NCBI GenBank assembly: GCA_016169945.1
Contig: JADLSH010000314.1
Coordinates: 1-64,000, forward strand
Length of the DNA: 64,000 nucleotides
Direction of reading: 5' to 3'
Source of the DNA: Trachythela sp. YZ-2020
Lineage: Eukaryota; Cnidaria; Anthozoa; Malacalcyonacea; Clavulariidae
A program made the translations under genes and the position numbers. Shown here one piece after another: positions 38,201 through 50,200 of the stretch (the stretch's first letter is position 1; each line of letters starts with the position of its first letter). The notes beneath the pieces were generated by a model. That model did no database searches, was not told the origin of the DNA, and saw only the letters and a list, made by a program, of their open reading frames with translations.

Positions 38201-41200
38201 CTAAAGTAGGTTTGTTAGGAATATAGCATGGTTTTAGTTTTGAGCATAGCCAGAGAATTGTTAAAACAATCATAAAACTCTTTACTCCGTCCCTTATCCA
38301 GTTGAAATACCTTCGTAACTTTGATGAAATTTCCAGGCGAATTGCATGTAATTACTTCCATAATTAGTGGTGCACGCGCACCTTTCCAACCAAGCGCCCT
38401 GCTTCCAACGTTTAAACGTGCGCACCTTCGTCAGCATATACATGGCGTAATTGCTTGCGGACGTGTAGGGCAACCTTCCAACTGATCCAAAATCGACAAA
38501 TCGAACAACAAAAACACAAAATAAACAATGTAGAAACAAACAAAACTTTATACAAACTTCAAATTTCAACAGACGAATAACTTATCAAGCACTGTAGATG
38601 GTATTTGCTGAAATATCTTGATCGGATTAGTTAAAAATGCGAAAAAATCGTAGAGCACTTTCGTGCGCGACCGCAGTGGTCGCGTCACGTTACGTCACGC
38701 TTAGGATGGATATTCGTACATGTCGTAACATATATTAAAGCGCTGTGTGCGGATATACCGTTTTGCCGTGTTTTGACCATTTAGAGATGCAAAAACCAAT
38801 TCGATAACGAGAGTCCTTAATGCAATTAACATGAATTACAAGATATTCACATTACTTTCATTTGATGTAATAAGATTATCCAAAGAACGTCTACTAATAC
38901 CAATCGAAACTAAAATGCACAGAGCTCGGAATTACGTGGCAGCCATGTTGAGCGCCGTATACGCGCCGTATGGAACAAAATATTGCACACTGCAATTGAA
39001 TGAGTACGTTGATCCAATTTATTTTTGGTATTGTTAACCAATACCAAAAATAGGCCAGTTCATAGACATGCTTGCAACTATGCCGGAATGAAATATTTGT
39101 GTAATACAATTCCCTAGCTAATGTGCAGGAACGATGAGGACGATGGGCGCGGTTGATAAGATTTTAACGGCTAGTTTTGTCGAGATTAGCTCTTGCACAG
39201 CTTTGCTTACACCTTTGCATCCCTAGCATACACGACATACAACATAAGGCGGGTTCAAGTATAAATTAGTTCCCTTACGAAAATTTCACATATGATTTCA
39301 CTTGTTAAAACGACTTTTCACGTGTGAACTGTTCCAATTTCACGTATGAAATAATAATTTGATGAAATTGATTTTCACCTGTCAACCTTTACTTCCGTGT
39401 GTGATACAATATGTGAAACTTAAATGTGAATTTCACATATTACTATGAAATGAGCATTATCAAATGTTCCAGAATCCATTTCCAGTCGACAATTTTAGAA
39501 AATATAATATAATACAAAACATACTCTGAAGAAGAGCATCTTTTGCGCTCAAGATTTGAAATATAAACAAGATTGCACAATATGCGGTGATATATCGATT
39601 TTATTTCAAAATCATACTATGATTAATATCTTGAAATTTCACGAATGTCAGCAAGAAAGGTATGCTCAGCATGCATTTAATAAAATAATATGGAGTAAAA
39701 TGTCTACAATTTCATAAACTGACTAAATATAAAAATCCCTTTCGACACCGACGTTACATTTATAGATGACGTTGTACTAATTCGTCCTCTAGACATCTTC
39801 GGCATCCGCTAATTTTATTTTCCGGTATATATATACTTCAAAAAACAACATGTCGGATCCTGAAGAGGTTTAAAGGACGAAACTAGTATAACCGCAATTG
39901 GTCGGCCAAATTTATGGTTTCGGGAGTGACAAGTTCCTGTGTCCCAGGAAGACATTTCCCAGTCTATATATGCCGCATAATTAATAGGCGTTCTCTCTAT
40001 ATCTGGATGCCGGAGGCAAATTTCAAACTTTTTATACTCTTCACGTTGTTACTTTTTTCTCCCATTTATTATTACCTGTTGTTTTGCATGGTGTCATACA
40101 AGTTGTCCAAGGTGTCGGTGTTTCTATAAAAATATAATTGAAAATTAATGGTTACGAACAATTGTATAAAGGCATAAATACAGTGATCGAATACATTTAA
40201 ATTTTGACAAGAGAATTAAACAGTCAGTTAATGAAGCTTGGTTTTGCGATGTATACTAGAAAAACATGATATTTATCATAACATTTTCTGTAAAAACGTG
40301 GCAAATCTTTTTCATAATAATATACTAAAATTTGCAAAAATGTAAAATATACTCCGAAAATAGCATTTTGGTATTATATCGCAATATTGTATTATTTTAC
40401 ACATGGTTTTGACATTGTTGGTGTTACGTTATTATGATTGGTTATCTAATTCGTTTTTATCGTTAATGCATTAGCTTAATTTGTGTCTAGTTATTATACC
40501 ATAAAAGAAGCGTTTTTGTTTGTATCTTCCTACTAATTAACGTTCCTGATAATGGACTTTCAATAATATGTAGTTTCTGAACGTCTAACATGAAACTTCA
40601 AGCAACTTTCTATCAAACTTACCTGTACAGTCAGCACTTTTGCATTGGTCATAGTTTGCTAAAAAACAACGAGCCTTTCATCAATAACGGAACGAACTTT
40701 TACGTAAACATGCATAACTTTAGAATAATCTTGTTTCTGCCTGCAGACCGGTTTTAGGGGTTTTTCATTGTACAAAGTAAATCCGAATTTTTGGACATTC
40801 ATTGTTTGTCCAAAACAAAAAGGATCTATATAATCGTGAAGAGTACATTTTTTCACACAAATTGCGTATTCTAACTGCCGTTGCTACGGACAATAGGGTG
40901 TTTATTTTAATTACAAGATATTAGTAAATTCGATGACCTTTTAAAAGAAAATGTCATGCGCAAACAATTATTACGAATAGTCACGCACATTTTCCTAATT
41001 CGTTCATAATACTTGTTTCGACATCTTTCTAAATTGCCCAGCTAATTCAAAACACTTGCCCATTGTATGAGATAAATATATTGGTGTGACCGAAAATACT
41101 TTCGAGTTACTATCCACCTATCGAAAAGTCACTGTTATCATAGCAACGGTATTTGCATGAATCTAGCTTGTGAAAAATTTCAATCTGTTTAGATAATTTG

Positions 41201-44200
41201 ATATAAATGAGATGCTCCCTCTTTCAAAAAATATAATTGTCCAAAAATTCCATCTAAGTTGTAAATGTTCTATTTGTAAAACAAAAGTGTAAGGAGTAAA
41301 ACATTAAATGAAAGAAACATGAAAGAACTTCAGGATAATGAGTATATAAGTTTAGAACATTGAGGTTATTGAATATAACAGTGAATAAGTATCCAATTAT
41401 GTCTGTTCCAGTGACTATCTATTTTATGAACTATGTTAAAGCTGTCTGGTTGCAGAGGCCCCTGGCTACGACTGATTTATTTCATGCAGAATTTGGAATT
41501 CTACATAAATTTATGCTGTTTTCCCACCAAGTCAAATTATGAAGCTTTAAAATACGATCACCATGTATTTCACCAGCTTTCAATTATCATAATACAAAAA
41601 GGTAAAGTTAGCTACGTTTCATTAATTAACAATAACGAGTACAAGATGATTAGAAATTGACCAAATTGTGAAGATTTACTGAGTACCAGCTTCTCATAAA
41701 GAAATTTAAATTCACAATATCTTACCTGAATTTTCCGTACAGAGATCGCAAAATGTTTCTAAAATTGAAATTATACAAATAGACTTTCATACCATAAATT
41801 ATTTTATACCAGGAATTTAATAACTAGCTGCTTTGTGTAAAGTACGATATTGACAGTTTAAGTCACAAAAAGGAAATTTGTGATTGCTGATTATATCGCT
41901 ACTTTGTTAACACTATATGATCGTTTTAATTACCGCAACGAAAAATGCAAATTCTGCATGCAAACTTTATTCACTAACCTGACTCGTCAAATATTTGCGC
42001 ATTTGATACATATTACATTGTTGTACCTTACCTAACCGATCACAATTTGCTTTACACATCGTGTCTATAATATAATATATAGCATTCAGTTTGATTTCCG
42101 ATCATTTCCTGTTTGGCATTTACTACCAAGAAAGTGTGCAGCCAATTACAATCACTATCAATGTTCTCATGTTATGTCGATTCACAAAATACATGCTGAA
42201 AATAAACGACTCTCATTTAAGCTATAAACCTATAGAGCCTATATAAGTCTGAAACACTATAAAGGTTACTAAAACGGTTTGTTTACCAAGTTGTATTTTC
42301 TTTAATTAAATTGGTACAATAAAAGCCTATGTACAATACTACTCACATGCTTCCTGGCAGCAACCTTTGCAATTATCTGAATTTGAATATAAATGGTTTA
42401 AATAGAAGAATAAGTTCATGTAAGTAAAACGATCCCGAAGAAGCATGATAATGCTATAGGACTGATATATATTAAGTTTTACGAAATAGGGTTATATGAG
42501 AGATGAGTGTGTGGTCAGTTATTAGATAACTTTTCTAAAATTTAAACGTGCAATTCAACTACTCAGCGCAATTCAATTAGGCAAAGACTCGTGGTACTTG
42601 CAAAACGCAGTAAATTAAGGAAGAATTAAGAAAAAACACAGGATATCAATGTTGATTACATAACTGCATACAAGCACCAAATCAATAAACTGGTGGCCAA
42701 CATCATGTATTTCTTTATTGAAGGTAACAATTACTGTTTGGCACGGCTTATATATATTTATACATTCGAACCTCTATTAAACCCTCGGGAATGGCATTGT
42801 CGACATTTAATGTAAGAAGGGCAACAGTGGACATTGGGTGTGGTTAAGTGTCGTTCTTTTAAATAACAAGTAAAATTCAGTTTAAGAACATAAGTTGGTA
42901 AACGGTCATCTTGCGGTAAAAATTGTGCATAATAAAAAGCTTATTTTGTAAGGATTCCAATGGTGTTAATTTCATTGCTAGTGGGTAAATATTTGCAAAG
43001 GAGATCGTACTCAAAGTGCTCTTGCGACAACTTGCGACAACATAATTAAAATGCGACCGACCAGAAAGAGTTAACCTCTAATAGGCGGCCACCCTCCATT
43101 GAATGGCCACCGGTCAAAGTCCCAAAAACATTCCCTATCAATATTAACTGCAAATTATCCCTCTATTAAACGGCCAACTACGAGCTAATTTATGATGCTT
43201 AATTGGTATTGGGGTTTTCCTCTATTAAGCGGACAGCCTTATTTATTAGTGGGTCGACTATATAGTAAACTGTGATTTAAAAAAGCATGCGATTATGAAA
43301 TTGAAATGAAAATATTCGGGATATAGAATCTCACCAGCATCTGCATAACACTTCTTGCAACCATCTACATAAATTGAAAACAGTTCTATTTTAACAAACA
43401 TTTCAACTAATTCCTTCATTTGGGGGTTCTCAAGCGTCGAAGGTGGTGTTCGGGAACTGAAAAAATCCCATCCGTGGGCCGTTTCAATGGCCGTGTCATG
43501 AAGAATCATATCAATTAATATCACAGTCTAGACATTTGAAGTCGCCGCTATTCAGGAGATAGCATGAAGTGGCCATTCATTATCTTAATTACCACATGCA
43601 CTTTATGCTGATTGAATTAAATTGTAGGAATAACGAAAACGCCTACTTGATGATGGACGATGAATGACCAACGACATAGGAAACAATTAAGGCAACTGTA
43701 CCACACACAAGCAACAAAAATAATACGGGTTATGAACCAAAGCGACGTTTTCGGCATGAGTTGAGATATTATATCAAAATAGATATTCTGGATATATTTG
43801 TTCGATTGAGGCCAAGGAGCTACGGTTAAAATAAAAACATGCTAAAAGTTATACAAACGAATTTTATTGAATATTATTATTAGCTGAAATCTATGAATAA
43901 AATTAAGTTAAAAACCAATGCTGTGTGTAAAAAACAATTGATATGGCTAGAACAATAGGTCTGATAATTCGCTGCATTCCTGCAGTCACAGCGAATTATC
44001 AGACCCATTGTTCTAGCCATATCAATTGATTTTTACACACATATATGAAGCACTTATAACTAGACATTACAGAGTAACTTTATGTCTCTGATGATATATG
44101 TCGTAGTTCGACGAAAGCTAAGACACTAGATTTTTTAACTTTTTAACAAAATTCGTTTGTAAAACATTTAGCAGTTTTTATTCTAACAGTAACTCCTTGG

Positions 44201-47200
44201 TCTCAATCGAACAAATATTTACTTAATACAATGCTACTGAAGGACAACTACCTACGTTTAATTGAGACTCTATTATATCTGTAATTCAATATTCAATTTA
44301 AATATTTCCAAATTCGTCGTATTTTTTTATTTATCATTCATTTTTTTCAATTTATTATTCTTTATCGCATCCATCATAAAACCGTTGTTCATTATTCCGG
44401 ATTTTTTAAACTCAAATATTCATTTTGTACACGAATTCGAACCTCATCATTTATTATTCCGCTTCAACCCCCGAAAACATGAATCGTACAATACAACTAC
44501 TTTGGTAAAATAATCGAATAGCGTAGTTTCAATTATATTTTTCCAAGAAATCATTGTTTAGCAGCAGCAAATCGTGTGAGCATATATAGCCAATAGAATA
44601 AACAAGGTTAGGAATCTCAATGGAAATACAAGATAACTCAATTCTATGTTGGTTTACGTTTATGCAAAATTATGGTCGTTTCATCGTTACGTGTCTATTG
44701 TATTTTCGCCAAATCAGATATCACAGATGGGTACTTAAACCACATTGCTATGGTTGGTTGGGAAAAATACAATACACCACGTGACTATGAAACGACCATT
44801 TTCTTCATGAACCTAAACATAAAGTAAAAACATAGTAACGAGTTATATTATAAATCCGGCATCGAGTTTCCAAACAAAGTTTCGTATCCAAGAATGACTA
44901 AAGGTTCTTTCATAGTGAAAGGGCAAATTAAATAGAAATAAAATAACTAAGTCGCACCTCTCTCCAAGATTGTTTGCACCACTGGACAGAAACTTTTCTT
45001 TTCTGGGGCATACAGAATATCTTCACCGACTAAGAATTATAGATACAAAAACTTACTAACATTATTTTGTTATTTGATCGACTTTCACGCCGAGGAGCAC
45101 ACATAACATATGATAAAACATAACGTATGAAATAACCTAATCACCAATAATTTAAGTAAAAATTTCTATTATTCAACTAAATTTGCTCGTAAAAGAAACT
45201 TTTAAGTTTCGTATTCTTATAACGCTATCCATCCAATATTCATTATAAACTGGTGCATGCTGTTCATATTAATATATTCGGTAGGCTAGCTACTTCATTG
45301 TTTCATCGAATGGCCCTGTACAGGGTAATGATATCGAGTATGTCGAATATATCAAACAGACAGGGGTGATTCGATTAAAGCAGTTTGAAACGTCGAATGA
45401 ATTAGAGGCAAATTTAAAGATGATGTTTCCTACACGATTTTTTGGTGGCTGCAGCTTGTAGGTTGCTTTTGAACGAAATGGCTCCGATATGGGGGCGAAC
45501 ATTTTTATTTGAAACAGGAAATAGCGGATTTCACAATTTTTTCATAGATACGATTTATCCACACAGAAAAGATTAAGGGAACTTTTAACTAGTACATGTA
45601 GATGCAATTGCATGATATTCTGTGTATGGTGACAAAATGGTGCCGTAAGAAGTAGGCGACATGTGAATACGCTTGCGAAAAGTAATCAAGAACGACCAAG
45701 AACAAGAGAATAAGCATTTCAACTGAAGATCGCGGATAAATAATTTTTTCAGTATGAAACTTCAATGATAGTTGTTTGTACTAGAATAACTAGATTGCGA
45801 GGTCGTCGATGCAAATTCTATATGAGTGTATATAAATGCCAAATTATATATTGAAAAATAATATTCTCATTGCTTTCTTGCATTAAGTTTTATTTACCTT
45901 TGGTTTCACAACTTGGTCCTATATATTCTGTTTGACAAATACATTTGATTTTTCCGCCATGTACTTCGCATGTCCCATCATTTTTGCAAATATCGCTGGT
46001 GCAATCGCTAACTATAATATTAATGGAAAAGCGAGTTACGATGAAGTAAGTAATGGATCCGGATGGGACACAACTCTTCGACGATGAAAACCTATCTCTT
46101 CATAAATCTTAGCAGTTCTTTTGATGCCCTATTCTACCCATATATTTTTATAAGAGAGATAATTTGAACTATACATGCATGCGCTAAACCTTCGGCTATT
46201 TAACCAAACAACGAAAGTTCTTAAACGCTGTTCCAACATGTAGTATTTCGCATTAAAAACCGTTGACCAAATAATTGTAGCGAGATCAGGTAGCGATAGC
46301 TTCATTGACATTGCCGTATAAATTTGATGATCCCAAACAAATACTTTTAATTAAAAGGTTACTTTTAACTATGGAAATACCAATTTCGGAAATATAAACA
46401 GTAGAGTAAGTATGTTATTAAGCATTCTATTAGGTTCAATTAAATGTCAAATTCAATCTACGACAACGTTACGTAAAATCTTTCGAAACATTTCGCTGCG
46501 CGCCTTTCGGGCAAGAACTTCGACGTTTCGAGCGAACGGAAGGACCTTTGTCTAGAGGTTAGTAACTTCAGAGTATTTATCAGATAACACGTTTTGTTCG
46601 CCAGTCAAAATTGACACCACATTGGGATATTGCCCAAGATATTTGGAATTTTGTCCCCAATTAACTGGACAAAATGTGGCTCAAATGATAAGAAATTTGT
46701 TTCAAAATGTCGTAATAAGCCAACAGGAATTTAGCAATTTAGTTGTTCTTTGAAATACTCGGGCTGAAATATTTAAACGCAGCCCGGGCTGAAACTTGCC
46801 ATGTAATTGAGAAGCAATTTCAGCTTGGTTAGCCGGACCGTAAGCCCCGAAGAAGAGTGTTTCAAATCGTTTCACTTTTCGAACGTGCGGTGCCAGTGTG
46901 GGTAGAGTGTAACAGTTAGTAACTTCCAGACGAAGGGCCTTCGCTCGAAACGTCGAAGTTCTTATTGTGTTTTTCAGGTAGTTACACAACAGTCAACCGC
47001 CGTTTCTCTTTTACCTGGGGTTTCACAGTGAGTTCCAGTATATCCAGCGTCACATATGCAAGCAACATTTCCATCCAGGTCTGTCCTACACAATCCTGAA
47101 TTGCAAGGGTTGGAAGCTCTGCAGTCATCTAAAGATAATTAAGATACATTTAAAATTTAAAACTCACTATAATAAACAGGGCGTCTCAACATTCAGATTG

Positions 47201-50200
47201 GTCGGGCAACTTTTCTCACACGTGGAAAACACACCCATTTTTCTCGTCTTAGCGTATTGGCTGGTGTTTTCTCGCTCATATTTGTAAACATGGCATCCGC
47301 TTTGGCAAAGTCGCCGAAGTGGGACGGTTTTTTATTAATTTTACCCTAATGAAGCAACTATGTTGTCATCAAGAAAACACCCTGCAAGGTTGAAAATCGA
47401 AATAGTAAAGAAAAATCCCCTTCTTTGGAATCCTAACAAAAAAGAAGAAATTGATGGTAAGAAAAATTGAAAATCTCTCTTGAAGTTAGATATAATTGCT
47501 ATTCGCTTCAGCGTTGTTCGCCCTGAGCCTGTCAATGTCAAGTGTTTATCTCTAAATTAATATTCATCACAACTTACTCATAAATTATATTGGTTCGTTT
47601 GCAGCGATCCTTCACAAATCATAGAAGTCATACGCACTCACCAACCATAAAGTATCCTATAATTATTATCCATTTTACTATGACCAAAATAGCATCGCCA
47701 CTTAAAATTATACGCACTATATCGATTGACTAAAATTAAGAATAAGGAGGAGTTGTGAAGCTATGCCGGATTGCCCAAATAATTTTACGGTAAGCTAGAA
47801 TGGTCTGGACAGATTAGTCAGTAGCCTATATGTTATAGGCCTACTGCGAACGATCAGATCTACCGCAGTATATGGACTACGGCTGGTACTTAATTTCATA
47901 TTCACAATTCACATAATTTTTGTTCATTCTTAAATCAGAGTTGAGCACGCACCTTGCACTTTCATATCAACGTTTGTGGTTATGTCTTGACCGCAGGGAA
48001 ACTCTAAAAATAAAATATAAAGATATATGCCGCCGTTAACATCTGGAAACTTTCTCGAATAGCCAAACATTTCGCCTCGAACTGAACTAATTGCGCGGAT
48101 TGAATATTCGGTAATTGTCGGATTTGATATATTACATAAACTACAAGTCAGATTACCCAATATACCGTTATACATTATCAGTTGTGCATGATTTTGAGGT
48201 AAACCGCAATTGATCTCCAATGGAAAATCGATGTCCAATGGGTTTGATATTTGTTAGTCTTGTTACTTACCGAACTATTAAGAATAATCATGTGTTTGTG
48301 CTTCGTAAAAACTGCTTTCAACTTCGGCATTGTTTATAAATTTCGACGCCATTTTGAAAATAGTGAATTTTGCCAAATATTTTGAGAGAAAATTAATAAA
48401 AAAGCCAATAGTAATGTAATTAGCCAATGAAATTGCTTATCGCAGGTGAACATCAAAAGTAAACATCAAATCTAGCAGGTAAGCATCAAATCATTCCAGC
48501 AGTCCGTCGGCCAATCAAAACAGTTCTTATATCTCAGTTATGGGACAATAACACATGTCACATTATTGACGCATGCATTACCTATATAAATTATATATAC
48601 AATACATGAACGACATGTCACGTTACCTATATACTGTAATACATACATCAACTACAAATCACTTTACCTATAATTTCGCAATTGATTCCAGAGTATCCTG
48701 CTGCACAGCAACACTTGTACGACTCTCCGGCAGGAGTACATTTACCACCATGTTCACAGGGATTGTTGTCGCAAGTGACTGGATATTATAGAGAATATAT
48801 AGAACACATCAATGTTTAGAAAATACTAATGTTTAGTATCAATGTTTAGTAAATATCAATATCTAGAAAATATAGATGTTAAAAAATATCAATGTAAAGA
48901 AAACACCATAAGAAAACAAGGGGGAATTTCGTTTTGAGCCAATCAGCGCGTTTGTTTACATTTTGGCTCTCGATCAATCAGAATCCGTAAAATCCAAAAA
49001 CTTCAACAAAAGGAGTGCGAAAATATGAAACTGTTTTAAGCTTTCCGGACAAATCCTAATAAAACATGCTTAAATCTTGAATTTCCTCGTGGGCATTTTT
49101 TAATTTCGACTTAGAACGCGAGATATTTATGTTTGAATAACCGCGTTGCGAAACGCGTAATGTCGTGATATTTATTGCTGTCATTGATCACTTATATGAG
49201 AAAGTGCATGTGTATCGTTAGGTAATTTTGTAGAGTGTATCTTTATTTAATACTGTACACAGGTAATAATACAATTAAAATTATATTTAGAGTAATATCA
49301 TGATGAAATGCGTGTCGAAAGTGCGTTAAAGTTGTGGAAACGGAAGTCAAAATGTGATATCCGGCGCGCGAGAACACTTTGCACATTTCAGTACAAAAAG
49401 CTTCGAAACACTACAAAATTATGCAGATCAACGTAAGAAAACAATGTATTATATAATTAAATTTTGTTTATTGTACAACTTGTACATTTGTATACCTGCA
49501 TGTGTGGAGTGCTAGCTTATTTTATATGGGTTGAGAAGTAAGTTTCATTCTAATTCTACGATTTAATATTCATTTATTTTCAGTTTGCGGATATTTTAGA
49601 ATATTAAATGATCATTTACATTCCTTGATTTCCTTTCGATTAATTTAATGTGAAAGTAGTTCTCATTTATATTTCTGGTCTGGAGTTCGGTGTGTTCCAC
49701 CAATAAAGGGCCTGGGGTATGATTTCCCAATTTTTGTCATATTTCTAAACCTATCTTTCAAACATAGTGTCATATTTTTTTTTGCAGGTATCTTATTTTC
49801 AGTTTTTTATACTATATGTTAGCTCCCAAAGAAAGTGGGCAATGTTTTGTGTAAAGAAGATTAGTCCAAGTTTCCACGGTATGTGGATACAAGGGGCCAC
49901 TGTATCAAGTTTACTTCCAGTATCAAATTTTTGTTGATCGAAATATGCTTTAATATAATCTTTCCAAGACGCGCCTTGAATTGAAAAAGGTTGTGTTAAA
50001 GTGTACCATTGCCATAATAATCACATAAGCTTTGATAATGTAAACCATGCAGTTTAAGATAGTATTAAGGTGCCCTCATTTCTTATTCAGATACTGGCAC
50101 ATTCTGGAGAGTATCCCGGTGCCCCCTCCCCTTTTGGAAAACAGTGAGGAGAAAATACTCAAAATCCCTTGTGTGATATAGCATGCATTAACAAATACCA

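Noticed and set aside
39045..39077. 33-nt candidate microexon between M8 and M9
   Set aside because: Phase and length fit, but it has no cysteine and a poor donor, and it overlaps a small palindrome.
41726..42376. M4 and M6 as a strictly mutually exclusive exon pair
   Set aside because: Their direct junction gives TAA, but M5 lies between them, and M4-M5-M6 reads through in frame. Only M5 skipping is problematic.
44262..44513. 83-residue hydrophobic plus-strand frame
   Set aside because: A phenylalanine-rich translation of T-rich DNA; no supporting signal.
47642..47656. 15-nt candidate microexon between M1 and EGF7
   Set aside because: It has a usable acceptor and donor (GTGAGT) and correct phase, but encodes only hydrophobic residues without cysteine. 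Not included without RNA evidence.
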